Below, one piece after another: positions 33,025 to 42,011 of a DNA stretch of 64,000 bases. The position numbers and the translations under genes were made by a program. Where the stretch lies: contig DASZBX010000055.1 in the NCBI GenBank assembly GCA_035943635.1, positions 111,031 to 175,030 of the forward strand. Direction: 5' to 3'. Numbering within the stretch: position 1 is the first letter of the stretch; every line of letters starts with the position of its first letter. The notes below the pieces were generated by a model that saw only the letters and a program-made list of their open reading frames with translations, did not search any database and was not told where the DNA came from. The DNA comes from DASZBX01 sp035943635 (GTDB lineage: Bacteria > Actinomycetota > Actinomycetes > Streptomycetales > Catenulisporaceae).

Positions 33025-33534
33025 TCACGATGCCAGGCGGCGGTACCGACTGCCGTGGAACACCAGCGGCGGCACGGCCGGATCGGCGCCGAGCCGGTGC
33101 ACGGCCAGGACCACGATCTCGTGGTCCCCGGCCCGGATCTCGGCCTCGATCGAGCAGTCCAGCCACGCGCTCGCGCCGGTCAGCAGCACCGCGCCGTCGT
33201 CGGTGGCGGTCCAGTCCAGCCCGGCGAACCGGTCCACGCCCCGGGCCGCGAGCCGGCGGCAGACCTCCTCCTGGTCGTGCCCGAGCACGCTCACCCCGAG
33301 CCGGGCCGGCCGGCGCAGCAGCGGCCAGGTCGCCGACTTGCCGGCCACGCACACCGACACCAGCGGCGGCTCGAGCGAGACCGAGGTGAACGAACTGGCC
33401 GCCATGCCCACCGGCTGCCCGCCGACCAGCCCGGCCAATGCGGTCACCCCGCTCGGGAACGCGCCGAAGGTACGCCGCAGTGTCGCCTGGTCAAGCCGGG
33501 AGTCCACCCGCACCGTCACCGCGCCCCCGCTCAC
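33025..33534 (-). CDS. Flavin reductase-like FMN-binding protein
   Basis: 169 residues of the flavin-reductase domain family (HpaC/RutF type). Signatures are LRRTFGAFPSGVTALAGLVG at the start, then GMAASSFTSVSLEPPLVSV and RLGVSVLGHDQEEVCRRLA, ending with PLVFHGSRYRRL. It makes reduced FMN for two-component monooxygenases. Its position 240 bases downstream of the TauD-LLM-ABC operon on the same strand suggests that it feeds the LLM monooxygenase at 34763. Confidence 0.9.
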   Translation of the reverse strand: MSGGAVTVRVDSRLDQATLRRTFGAFPSGVTALAGLVGGQPVGMAASSFTSVSLEPPLVSVCVAGKSATWPLLRRPARLGVSVLGHDQEEVCRRLAARGVDRFAGLDWTATDDGAVLLTGASAWLDCSIEAEIRAGDHEIVVLAVHRLGADPAVPPLVFHGSRYRRLAS

Positions 33535-33697
33535 GCCGTCCTCGGATCACTCGTGCCATCCAGACCAATGCCCGCTGCGCCGCCCTGGTACTCCCGCTCG
33601 CTCACAACGTTCCTCTCGCTCGTTCGGATCCGGCAGGGGAGAAAGCACATCAGGCAGCTCGATTGCCTGGTGCGCGGATTCGGGGAATCTCGGGGAC

Positions 33698-33747
33698 GCC
33701 GCCCGCCCGCCGGACGGCCGTACCCGGCCGTCCGGCGGGCGGGCGGC
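33698..33747 (-). terminator. Perfect 23-bp hairpin after the TauD gene
   Basis: Arms 33698-33720 and 33725-33747 pair perfectly around a 4-base TACC loop. It lies 29 bases after the end of the dioxygenase gene (stop at 33776) and before the flavin reductase gene, so the reductase may need its own promoter or read-through. Confidence 0.85.
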
Positions 33748-33775
33748 GATCAGCCCGCTGACGGAGCAGGTCCGG

Positions 33776-34687
33776 TCAGGCGGCCACGGTCGTGTAGTGC
33801 GACGCGTCGCCCTCGATGGCATAGCTGCGCCCGCCGTCGGCCCCGACGGGGACGTCCCCGGCCACGGTCACCCGGTGCAGTCGGCGCGGCTGGTCGTCGT
33901 AGTTGTCAATGGCATAGTGCTGCGTGATCCGGTTGTCAAACAGGACCAGCTCGTTCGGCGACCAACGCCAGCGCAGGATGTTCTCCGGACGGGTGACATA
34001 GGCCTGGAACAAGTCCAGGATGATCCGCGACTCGCGCCCGGACAACCCCAGAATCCGCTGCGCGAACCCGCCGATGAACAGCCCGCGCTCCCCGGTCAGC
34101 GGGTGCACCCGCACTACCGGGTGCGCCGTGCGGAACTTGATCGAGGTGAAGATCGCCCGCTGCTCGCGGCCCTTCTCGGTCAGCTGCTCCGGCGAGGCCG
34201 CGTAGTCGTGGTCGTTGGAGTGCTCGGCCCACAGGGTGTCGGCGAACGCGCGCAGCGGCGCGGGCAGGTCCTGGTAGGCCCCGGCCGAGCTCGCGATCAG
34301 CGTCTCGCCGCCGTACGGCGGCAGCACCAGGCTGCGCAGGGTGCTGACCTGCGGCGGGTTGACCACGAAGGTCACGTCCGTGTGCCAGTGGTTGGCCTTG
34401 CCGCGCTCGCTGTCCACCGGCAGGATGTTCGGCTCGCCGGGCAGCGCCGGCACGGTCGGGTGGGCCGAGGTCAGCTCGCCGAACTGCCGGGCGAACCGCT
34501 GCTGGCCCTCGTCGTCCAGGCCGGCCGCGTCGAAGACCAGGGCCTTGTGCTCGTTCAGGGCCGCGCGGACGGCCGCGACGGTCTCCGGGCCGAGCGGGCT
34601 GGTGAGGTCGAGCCCGGACACCCGCGCGCCGATCCGCGCGGTCACCTTCTCCAGGTCGAGCTTGACTTCCGTGCTGAGTGCGGTCAT
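33776..34687 (-). CDS. TauD/TfdA-family Fe(II)/2-oxoglutarate dioxygenase
   Basis: 303 residues. Oxidises an alkylsulfonate or alkylsulfate with O2 and 2-oxoglutarate and releases sulfite or sulfate. The iron site begins with HWHTDVTF (HxD) near residue 99; the distal His is in RRLHRVTVAGDVP near the C terminus, with the 2-oxoglutarate Arg eleven residues on. GLDLTSPLG at the start and ELVLFDNRITQHYAIDNYDD are typical of the family. Last gene of the sulfonate operon; 75 bases separate it from the monooxygenase. Confidence 0.93.
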   Translation of the reverse strand: MTALSTEVKLDLEKVTARIGARVSGLDLTSPLGPETVAAVRAALNEHKALVFDAAGLDDEGQQRFARQFGELTSAHPTVPALPGEPNILPVDSERGKANHWHTDVTFVVNPPQVSTLRSLVLPPYGGETLIASSAGAYQDLPAPLRAFADTLWAEHSNDHDYAASPEQLTEKGREQRAIFTSIKFRTAHPVVRVHPLTGERGLFIGGFAQRILGLSGRESRIILDLFQAYVTRPENILRWRWSPNELVLFDNRITQHYAIDNYDDQPRRLHRVTVAGDVPVGADGGRSYAIEGDASHYTTVAA

Positions 34688-34762
34688 GTCTCCGAGTCCT
34701 TCTGTGATGGTGCGGTTGGTGAGGGGGAACAGTGGTTCATGGGGTGCAGTGGTTCACGGTGC

Positions 34763-36118
34763 TCAGGCCGCGACCGGTTCGAGCGCGTCCGCGGGCCGGG
34801 CCAGGTACTGGTTCTGCGGCCGGGGCAGGCCGTAGCGCTCGCGCAGGGTCTGCCCGGGCACGTATTCCCGGCGCAGCAGGCCCCGGTCGCGCAGGATCGG
34901 CACGACGTGGTCGACGAACAGCTCCAGTCCGGACGGGAGCACCGGCGGCATCACGTTGAACCCGTCGGCCGCGCCCTCCCGGAACCAGTGCTCGATCGTG
35001 TCGGCGACCTGCTCCGGGGTCCCGGCGAAGGTGCGGTGCCCGCGGCCCCCGCCGAGCCGCCCGATCAGCTCCCGCACGGTCAGCCGGTCCCGCCGGGCCA
35101 GGTCGACCACGAGTTCGTACCGGCTCTGCGCGCCGTTGATCAGGATCGGCGGCGGCAGGTCGTCCGGCAGACGGCTGTCCAGGCCGAGCGCCTCGACCGG
35201 CAGCTGAAGCAGCTCGGACAGCCGCTGCTGCCCGTGCGCGTAGGTGATCCGTTCCTCCAAAGCCGCGTCCCGCTCGCGCGCCTCGGCCTCGGTGGACCCG
35301 ATCACCGGCACGATCCCCGGCAGGATCTTGACTCCCTCCGGATCGCGCCCGGCCGCCGCCGCGCGGGCCTTGAGGTCGGCGTAGAAGGACTGGCCCTCGG
35401 CCAGGGTCTGCTGCGCGGTGAACACGGCCTCGGCGTACCGGGCCGCGAAGTCCCGGCCGTCCTCGGAGGACCCGGCCTGGACCAGCAGCGGGTAGCCCTG
35501 CGGCGAGCGCGGGATGTTCAGCGCGCCCTCGACCGAGAAGAACCGGCCGCGGTGCTCCGGCGGGTGGATCTTGGCGTCGTCGCCCCAGACGCCTAGCTCC
35601 TTGTCGCCGACGTACGCGTCGTCCTCCCAGCTGTCCCACAGCTTCAGCGCCACCTCGGTGAACTCGGCCGCCCGCCGGTAGCGCTCGGCGTGCTCCGGTG
35701 CGTCGTCGAGCCCGAAGTTGCGCGCCGCGGCCGGTCCGGCCGTGGTGACGATGTTCCACCCGGCCCGGCCGCCGCTGATGTGGTCCAGCGAGGCGAACCG
35801 GCGGGCCAGGTTGTACGGCGAGTTGTAGGAGGTCGACGCGGTCGCGATCAGCCCGATGTGCTCGGTCGCCGTGCTCAGCGCGGTGAGCAGGGTCAGCGGC
35901 TCGATCACGCCGGCCGGCCGGCCGCTGACCCCGCCCCACAGGGCCGGGCCGTCGGCCAGGAAGAGCGAGTCGAAGGTGCCGCGCTCGGCGGTCCGGGCCA
36001 GCGCGCGGTAGTGGTCCAGGCTGGTGTTGGCCTGCGGGTCGCTCTCCGGCAGCCGCCAGGAGGCCTCGTGGTGCCCGGTGCTCATCAGGAACGCGTTCAG
36101 GTGCAGAGTCTTGCTCAC
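34763..36118 (-). CDS. LLM-class flavin-dependent monooxygenase (NtaA/DszA/SfnG-like)
   Basis: 451 residues. A reduced-FMN-dependent TIM-barrel monooxygenase. The start (LHLNAFLMSTGHHEASWRLP), FDSLFLADGPALWG, RFASLDHISGGRAGWNIVT and EGVKILPGIVPVIGSTEAEA mark the NtaA/SnaA/DszA branch that oxidises sulfur or nitrogen compounds. Beside sulfonate ABC genes it most likely desulfonates or oxidises an organosulfur compound. The GTG start overlaps the ATPase gene by four bases. It needs a flavin reductase, probably the one at 33025. Confidence 0.93.
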   Translation of the reverse strand: MSKTLHLNAFLMSTGHHEASWRLPESDPQANTSLDHYRALARTAERGTFDSLFLADGPALWGGVSGRPAGVIEPLTLLTALSTATEHIGLIATASTSYNSPYNLARRFASLDHISGGRAGWNIVTTAGPAAARNFGLDDAPEHAERYRRAAEFTEVALKLWDSWEDDAYVGDKELGVWGDDAKIHPPEHRGRFFSVEGALNIPRSPQGYPLLVQAGSSEDGRDFAARYAEAVFTAQQTLAEGQSFYADLKARAAAAGRDPEGVKILPGIVPVIGSTEAEARERDAALEERITYAHGQQRLSELLQLPVEALGLDSRLPDDLPPPILINGAQSRYELVVDLARRDRLTVRELIGRLGGGRGHRTFAGTPEQVADTIEHWFREGAADGFNVMPPVLPSGLELFVDHVVPILRDRGLLRREYVPGQTLRERYGLPRPQNQYLARPADALEPVAA

Positions 36119-37026
36119 GGGGAGACCTCTTCGAATTGCGGTGTGGTGGCTTTCCGTTGCCCGGCCACGGTTTCCCGCGCGGCCGGGGGCGCCGGGTCGC
36201 GGTGCTGCGCGTCGTCGGCCGAGTCCTGGGCGACGGGCTCGGCAGTGCCCTCATTCGCCTCGCCGTCAGGCGTGTCCTCGCGCACGCCGAGCGCGGCCAG
36301 CAGCCGTTCCCGGAACTCGGCCAGGCGCGGGTCGCGGAAGCTGCGCGGGTGCGGCAGGTCGATGGCCAGGTCCAGGCTGAACTGCCCCTCTTCCAGCACG
36401 AGCACGCGGTCGGCCAGCAGGACCGCCTCGTCCACGTCATGGGTGACCAGCAGTATCGACGGCCGGTGGCGTTCCCACAGCTCGCGCAGCAGGGTGTGCA
36501 TCTTGATCCGGGTGAGCGCGTCCAGCGCGCCGAACGGCTCGTCGGCCAGCAGCAGGTCCGGTTCGCGCACCAGCGACCGGGCCAGCGCGGCCCGCTGCGC
36601 CTCGCCGCCGGACAGCTGGTTCGGCCACGCGTCCTCGCGCCCGGCCAGTCCGACCTCGGCCAGCGCGGCCCGCCCGCGCCGCGCCGCCGCGGAGCCCTGC
36701 GGCCCGCGCCGGGGCCGGCCGAGCAGCACGTTCGCCAGCACCCGGCGCCAGGGCAGCAGCCGCGAGTCCTGGAACACCATGGACACCCGCGGCGGCGCCT
36801 GGATCCGGCCGGAGCCGCTCACCTCGTGGTCGATCCCCGCGATGGCCCGCAGCAGCGTGCTCTTGCCCGAGCCGCTGCGCCCGACCAGGACGGTGAACTG
36901 CCCGGCCGGGATCTCCAGGTCGATCCCGCGCAACACTTTCCGCTCGCCGAACCCACGTGTCAGATCACTGATGGTGACCGCGGATCCGCTCTGCCCGGCG
37001 GTCAGCCCGCCATCGTGCGTCGCCAT
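36115..37026 (-). CDS. ssuB-like: Sulfonate/taurine-type ABC transporter ATP-binding protein
   Basis: 303 residues. Walker A GRSGSGKSTLLRAIAG near residue 50, signature LSGGEAQRAALARSL, Walker B DLLLADEPFGALDA and the switch His in VTHDVDEA are all present, with the Q-loop in VFQDSRLLPWR. This is the SsuB/TauB/NrtD group. A C-terminal acidic/Pro-rich tail of about 45 residues (QDSADDAQHRDPAPPAARET) is an extra. It overlaps the permease gene by 25 bases. Confidence 0.95.
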   Translation of the reverse strand: MATHDGGLTAGQSGSAVTISDLTRGFGERKVLRGIDLEIPAGQFTVLVGRSGSGKSTLLRAIAGIDHEVSGSGRIQAPPRVSMVFQDSRLLPWRRVLANVLLGRPRRGPQGSAAARRGRAALAEVGLAGREDAWPNQLSGGEAQRAALARSLVREPDLLLADEPFGALDALTRIKMHTLLRELWERHRPSILLVTHDVDEAVLLADRVLVLEEGQFSLDLAIDLPHPRSFRDPRLAEFRERLLAALGVREDTPDGEANEGTAEPVAQDSADDAQHRDPAPPAARETVAGQRKATTPQFEEVSP

Positions 37027-37985
37027 GACAGCAGTCTCCTTTCCAGTCGCCGGACCAGCAGGTCCGAGGTGAAGCCCCAGATTCCGTAGATCGCCAGGCC
37101 GACGACCACGCTGTCGATCAGTCCGTACGTCGCCTGCTCGTACATCAGGTAGCCCAGGCCGCTGGTCGCGTTGACCTCTTCGACCACGACCAGGGCCAGC
37201 CAGGACGCGGTGACCGCGAGCCGCAGCCCGGTGAAGAAACCGGGCAGGGCGCCCGGGATCACGACCTGCCGGACGAACTGCCAGCGGCTGAGCCCGACCA
37301 CCTCGGCGAGTTCGACGTACCGCTCGTCGATCCCGGACAAACCCGCGGACAGGTTGATGTAGACCGGGATGTAGACCGCGATCGCGATCACCACGATCTT
37401 GAAGGCCTCGCCGATGCCGAGCCAGAGGATGAACAGCGGGATCATGCCGAGGATCGGTATCGAGCGGCTGATCTGCACGTTTCCGTCGATCAGGGCCGCG
37501 CCGACCCGGGTGAGCCCGGCCGCCAGGGCCAGGACGGTTCCGGCGGTCAGACCCACCACGAAGCCCTCGGCCGCCCGTTGCAGCGAGACCGCGAGGTCCG
37601 GCCCGAGCGTCCCGGCCTGCCAGAGTTGGACGGCGGTGGACACGACGGTCCACGGCGCCGGCAGGATCCGCGGGTCGATCCGCCCGGACACGCTGCCCAG
37701 CGACCAGATGACCAGCAGCAGCACCGGCCCGACGGCTCCGGCGAACGGAATCCGGCGCCCGGGCCCCAACCGCCGGACCGGCCGCCGACGGATGGACAGC
37801 GGCGACTTCGCCTGGTCCTGGCCGGGGTCCTGGTCCGCGGCCGAATCCGCTGTACCTGCCTTGTCTGCTTGAGCCTTCGATCGCGTCCCGATGGTGAGAC
37901 CGCAAGGCTTCCGCTTGCGGCCGTCGCTGGGGGTGTCCGTCTCTGCGGCGTGTGTGCTGTTGGCTGCGTTCAAGGTGTCCGTCAT
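37002..37985 (-). CDS. ssuC-like: Sulfonate/taurine-type ABC transporter permease
   Basis: 327 residues with about six membrane helices after a hydrophilic N-terminal extension of some 75 residues (Asp/Gln/Lys-rich) that is longer than usual. The EAA loop, which docks on the ATPase, reads AEVVGLSRWQFVRQVVIPGA. LPGFFTGLRLAVTASWLALV is also typical of the SsuC/TauC family. The gene is the second of the operon, six bases after the binding protein gene. Confidence 0.93.
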   Translation of the reverse strand: MTDTLNAANSTHAAETDTPSDGRKRKPCGLTIGTRSKAQADKAGTADSAADQDPGQDQAKSPLSIRRRPVRRLGPGRRIPFAGAVGPVLLLVIWSLGSVSGRIDPRILPAPWTVVSTAVQLWQAGTLGPDLAVSLQRAAEGFVVGLTAGTVLALAAGLTRVGAALIDGNVQISRSIPILGMIPLFILWLGIGEAFKIVVIAIAVYIPVYINLSAGLSGIDERYVELAEVVGLSRWQFVRQVVIPGALPGFFTGLRLAVTASWLALVVVEEVNATSGLGYLMYEQATYGLIDSVVVGLAIYGIWGFTSDLLVRRLERRLLSWRRTMAG

Positions 37986-37991
37986 CGCCGC

Positions 37992-39062
37992 TCAGCTCCG
38001 GTACGTCTCGTCGACCGCGGCCGCCGCCAGGCCCTCGAACCGGCGGTCGAACAGCACCGTCGGGTCGAAGTTCTTGATGAACCCGCCGGCGGACAGCAGC
38101 TGGACCGTCTGCTTCTCCCAGGCGATCGCCGCGTCCCAACTGGCCGGGAACAGCGGCTTCGGGGTCAGCTGGACGACCCGCTGCGCCTGGGCCAGGCTGA
38201 TGCTCTGCGTCTTGACGTAGTAGTCCTCGGCCCATGTGGCAGGGTTCTCATATACCCAGACCGCGCCCTTCGCCCAGACCGGCACGAACGCGGCGATGGC
38301 GGCGGCCTTGGCCGGGTCGGCCAATACCGAGGCGGGCGCCCAGAGGATCGTCAGGTAGTCGACCACCGACGTGTCGATCTCGTGCGCGCCGTCCTTGCCG
38401 TAACTGTTGAGGTAGTTGGGCAACTGCGAGATCGGCAGCGGCGCGATGTCCACCTGCCCGGCTTCCAGGGCGACGAGGAACTGGTCACTGGTGAGGTTGA
38501 CCAGCGTGACGTCCTTGTACGAGATCCCGGCCTGGTTCAACGCCCGCAGCAGCACCACACCCTGTGCCTGCCCCTGCGAGAACGCGAGCTTCTTGCCGGC
38601 GAAGTCCTTGACGGACTCGATCGTGCTGTGCGGCTTGGTGGCGAATACGTAGGTGGGCGAACGGGTTTCGTTGATCGCGATGATCCTGGTCTGAAAGCCC
38701 TGGTTGTAGGCCTCGATAGGGGGTATACCGGCATTGATGCCCACATCGAGCGAATCGGCCCGGAATCCGGCGATCACGTCCGGTCCGGCGCCCAGGTTCG
38801 GCCACGAGGACACGGTGAACGGCAGCCCCTTGAGCAGCCCGGCCTCTTGCAGCTGCAACTGCTCCGCGCCCAGCGAGGAGGCGATGGAGATGCTCGTGCC
38901 CGTCGGCACCTCGGTCGGCAGCGGGGCGGCGGCGTCGAGCGTCGGCCCGCCGGCCTTCTTCGCGGCGCAGGCACCCAGGCTCAACGCCGCGCCGGTGGCG
39001 AGCATGGATGTGAGCAGGACTCGGCGATTGAGCCCGGGCGGCGGATCAGTGAACGGAGACAA
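37992..39062 (-). CDS. ssuA-like: Sulfonate/aliphatic ABC transporter substrate-binding lipoprotein
   Basis: 356 residues. An RR motif and a hydrophobic stretch end in the lipobox LGAC (NRRVLLTSMLATGAALSLGA), so it is a membrane-anchored lipoprotein, possibly Tat-exported. The SsuA/TauA fold shows in ISIASSLGAEQLQLQ, GINAGIPPIEAYNQG, KDFAGKKLAFSQGQ and ALEAGQVDIAPLPISQLPN. First gene of the sulfonate operon; the 530-bp region upstream contains spaced GATCA repeats. Confidence 0.93.
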   Translation of the reverse strand: MSPFTDPPPGLNRRVLLTSMLATGAALSLGACAAKKAGGPTLDAAAPLPTEVPTGTSISIASSLGAEQLQLQEAGLLKGLPFTVSSWPNLGAGPDVIAGFRADSLDVGINAGIPPIEAYNQGFQTRIIAINETRSPTYVFATKPHSTIESVKDFAGKKLAFSQGQAQGVVLLRALNQAGISYKDVTLVNLTSDQFLVALEAGQVDIAPLPISQLPNYLNSYGKDGAHEIDTSVVDYLTILWAPASVLADPAKAAAIAAFVPVWAKGAVWVYENPATWAEDYYVKTQSISLAQAQRVVQLTPKPLFPASWDAAIAWEKQTVQLLSAGGFIKNFDPTVLFDRRFEGLAAAAVDETYRS

Positions 39063-39595
39063 GGCGGTTTCCTCGCGTCAGGGCAGGCCGAATCGCGGCA
39101 TGCCGAAGGGGGTGGGGTCGGGTGAGCTGGATTGGATCTAAGCGAAGCCGGAGTTGCACGTCAGAGGGCGCCCGCGACCGGCACCCGGAGCGCGCGACAG
39201 GTTTTTGCATGAGGAACTGACAGAGGACTGATCAAAGGTTGCGGATCAATGTTCGCTGATCACTGGGCGCGGGCTACCGGGTACCGCGCGCAGATCACAA
39301 AGACTTCCATGGACACGCTGCGACATACAGGCCGAAGCGTCGGCCGTAGACTGGAATCGTCCGCACGAAGCGTCACCAGCCGGCGCGTCGACCGCCGGAC
39401 CCGGTCGGTCGGAATCCCGTGACCGGTGGCCGAATCATCGGCAACAGGAAGAGCGGCCCACGCGCATCAGGTCGATGACGCGGCGCCTGATCAGGGCGAT
39501 GTGGCGGCTGTCCATATAGACATCATCACAGGGCTGTTTAGCCGCCGTCAACCATTGCAACTTTGTGAAGTAACCGAATTCCCCCGCGCCGACGG
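39063..39595. promoter_or_regulatory. Upstream region of the sulfonate operon with GATCA repeats at 14-bp steps
   Basis: GATCA occurs at 39230-39234, 39244-39248 and 39258-39262, exactly 14 bases apart. A cluster of half sites on nearly the same DNA face suggests a regulator operator. No riboswitch-like structure (SAM or S-box) was recognised. The rest of the 533 bases has no gene. Confidence 0.5.
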
Positions 39596-41080
39596 TCATC
39601 GCGCACCGACGGCTTCCCCGCGCACGCGGCCGGCCGGCCCGGTCCGCGCCGCCCGCCCGGCTTCCCGGGCCAGCCCGATCTGCCCGAGCGGATCCCGGTA
39701 CAACGCGTCCAACACGATCGACCCGCCCGCCATCGCCAGCACCGCGTTCGGAAAACTGGTCGGCACGAGTCCGCGAGCCACGTCGAACGAGGTGCGGGTG
39801 TTCGCCGCCAGCTCCGATCGGATGGCGTCCACCACCTCGGGCAGGACCGCCGCACCGGGTTCCGCGACGATGACCAGGTCGGGACTGAGCACGTCCACCA
39901 ACATCGCCGCGGCCCGCCCGACCAGGCGCGCGCGTTCCAGGAAAAGCCCGACCGCCCCGCGATGGCCGTCCATGGCCGCGCCCACGAGCCGTTCCAGGGC
40001 GGGCTCGGCGATGATCCCGTCCTCGAACGCCCGCTGCACCACCACCCGCTCCGAGACGGCCGCCTGGAGGCACCCGGTCCGTCCGCACGGGCACGAGGCC
40101 CGGCTGTCGGCCACCGGGAAGTGCGCGATCGCACCCGCCTGGCACCGGCGCCCGTAGTGCGCCTGGTCCCCGGTCGCGAAAGCCGCGTCGACCATGTTGC
40201 CGACGAAGAGATACAGCACACTGCGGCCCCGCCCGACCGACCCGAAGAGCCGCTCGCCGTGCAGCAGCGCCCGCGCGTGGCCGTCGACCAGGACGGGCAA
40301 CCCGATCCGGGCGGCGAGCAGGTCCCGGACCGGCACGTCGCGCCATCCGAGCATCGGATGCTCGACGATCGTGCCGCTCTCCCGATCCACCCACCCGCCG
40401 GACGCCACCCCGACCCCGATCGGCACGACTGGGCCGGGGTGGGGCGGTCGGCTCGGGCCGCTTCCCGGCGGTTGCAGCGCTTCGGCGGGAGCGTGGGCGC
40501 GGAGTAGTCCGGCTAACGCGTCTGCGGCCCGTTCGATCACCGTCGCGGGCGAGGTGTCCCGATGCCGGGCCCAGTCCTGCGCCACCACGCGTCCACGCAG
40601 ATCGACCAGGGCAACGGTCGTGCCCGGGACGGCGATGTGTATGGCGCCGGCCAGATAGCGGCCTGCGTCGATGTCGACGGGGACGTGCGGCCGTCCCGCG
40701 CCGTTGGATTGCACGGGCTCTGCTGATTCCCGGACGAGTCCCGCTTCGGCCAGTCCCAGGGTGTGGCTGGTCACGGCGGCCGGGGAGAGCCCGGTCAGCC
40801 GCGCGACCGTGCTGCGCGCCACCGGCCCGTGTTCGAGCACTGTCCTCAAGATCGCGCTGCTGCTGCCCGCTCGACGATCGCTGTCCGCCACCCGCGCCGC
40901 GGATTCCGGCGGCAGGGTCGTTCGCGTGACGGTTGCAGCACTGACGGCACCGACGGCACCAACCGGGTTGACTGTATTGCCTTTCGCGGTCGCGGTCGCG
41001 GTCGCGGTCGCGGTCGCGGTCGCCCGAGCACCAGCCCTCCGACTGACTTTGGTTTGCGCAGCCTGACTGAATCCGACCAT
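39596..41080 (-). CDS. ROK-family transcriptional regulator
   Basis: 494 residues, long for the family because of an Ala/Thr-rich N-terminal extension. The HTH (ILRTVLEHGPVARSTVARLT, then GLSPAAVTSHTLGLAEAGLV) is followed by the ROK sugar-kinase-like domain with the DxGxT-type loop altered (AGAIHIAVPGTTVALVDL) and the zinc signature CPCGRTGCLQA. The extension contains six Thr-Ala units encoded by a 6-base tandem repeat (40985-41020). Such regulators usually sense sugars. The ATG has GGAGG eight bases upstream. It lies upstream of the sulfonate operon on the same strand, but control of it is not shown. Confidence 0.9.
   Translation of the reverse strand: MVGFSQAAQTKVSRRAGARATATATATATATAKGNTVNPVGAVGAVSAATVTRTTLPPESAARVADSDRRAGSSSAILRTVLEHGPVARSTVARLTGLSPAAVTSHTLGLAEAGLVRESAEPVQSNGAGRPHVPVDIDAGRYLAGAIHIAVPGTTVALVDLRGRVVAQDWARHRDTSPATVIERAADALAGLLRAHAPAEALQPPGSGPSRPPHPGPVVPIGVGVASGGWVDRESGTIVEHPMLGWRDVPVRDLLAARIGLPVLVDGHARALLHGERLFGSVGRGRSVLYLFVGNMVDAAFATGDQAHYGRRCQAGAIAHFPVADSRASCPCGRTGCLQAAVSERVVVQRAFEDGIIAEPALERLVGAAMDGHRGAVGLFLERARLVGRAAAMLVDVLSPDLVIVAEPGAAVLPEVVDAIRSELAANTRTSFDVARGLVPTSFPNAVLAMAGGSIVLDALYRDPLGQIGLAREAGRAARTGPAGRVRGEAVGAR
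40985..41023. repeat. Tandem hexamer (CGCGGT)6 inside the ROK gene
   Basis: Six perfect copies of cgcggt followed by cgc. On the minus strand this codes for alternating Ala-Thr. Copy-number changes would keep the frame and alter only the length of the linker before the HTH. Confidence 0.9.
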
Positions 41081-41752
41081 CCGGCATCCTCCTCGACGGT
41101 GACTGTGGTCTTTCCACCTACGGGCGCCGGAAATCCCCCGGCGCCCTAACAGTCACCCGGACAGGTCGCAGCAGCCTGCCGCCGTTGATCCACCCGGATC
41201 CACATACGGGGCAACGCCGCCTGAGAGTTCACACCATAGCCAACGACCGACTCGGCCGGAAGATTCCCAGAGGCGCTCCGCGACGTCGGTCCGGACCGGA
41301 TTTGGTCAAATTACTTTAAAGATCTTCATTCTAACGAGTGATCGCCGAGGCGCCGGATTTCTACGCCGGGCCGAGGGCGACGTAGGATGTGATCACTGAG
41401 ACTCGGGCGAATCACAAAAACTACAGTTTATATAATTCCTTACTCGATGTCCAACCGGTATATCTGGCCTCGAATACATATGTCGTTTATCTGTGGCTCG
41501 ACCTGCGATGTTGAGAAACATATATCCAAGCTGGTGATAGTCCTCCCGGAGTGGCTCCCTGACTCAGGAGTCAGGCATGTATTCGATGCACTTGTTGTCA
41601 AGCCTTCTTTGCCGTAACAGTCCTGTGACATCAATTTGCTTGATGCAATTTTCTCCTGCCGGATAGGCTTGCCCAGTCGGCGTCGAACGGGCGTCGGAAC
41701 GGTGCCGTTTCGGCGCCGGGCAGGCAAACTGAGATCAAGAGAGACTTGAAAG
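41081..41752. other. AT-richer intergenic region, no gene supported
   Basis: 672 bases between the ROK start and a small secreted peptide. From about 41300 the composition drops well below that of the neighbours (for example tttatataattcc at 41428-41440). A 7-bp hairpin, CCTGACT / AGTCAGG, lies at 41558-41575. The changed composition suggests foreign DNA. Confidence 0.5.
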
Positions 41753-41917
41753 ATGAGAACACGTTGGCGTCTCGCGCTTGCCATATTCTTCGTGACTTTG
41801 ACTACGTCGGTGGTGATTGCCGATGTGGCTGCACAAGCTGCGACGGCACAAAGTCATTCGAAAGTCGCGGCGGTCGGGTTGATGCTGGACGGAGGCTGTC
41901 ACCAGGCCAAGGTGTGA
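41753..41917 (+). CDS. Small secreted peptide (54 aa) or N-terminal remnant of a secreted protein
   Basis: The ATG at 41753 follows GAGAG. The peptide has a clear signal sequence (MRTRWRLALAIFFVTLTTSV, cleavage after AQAATA) and a short mature part of about 22 residues (SHSKVAAVGLMLDGGCHQAK) with one Cys. Beyond the TGA, another frame continues with Pro/Gly-rich text (RLSPGGGAMPSAGG), so the gene may be the broken start of a larger secreted protein. It lies in AT-richer DNA and converges with the SARP gene. Confidence 0.5.
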   Translation: MRTRWRLALAIFFVTLTTSVVIADVAAQAATAQSHSKVAAVGLMLDGGCHQAKV

Positions 41918-42011
41918 ACCCTGGGCGTCTCTCTCCGGGCGGCGGCGCTATGCCGTCGGCCGGGGGTGTTTTACCGGAAGATTCGGTCCCCGGCGCGAAG
42001 CTGCCGAAGGA

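Noticed and set aside
39063..39430. SAM-type riboswitch before the sulfonate operon
   Set aside because: No conserved S-box, SAM-II or SAM-IV core motif could be recognised on the minus strand; only GATCA repeats stand out.
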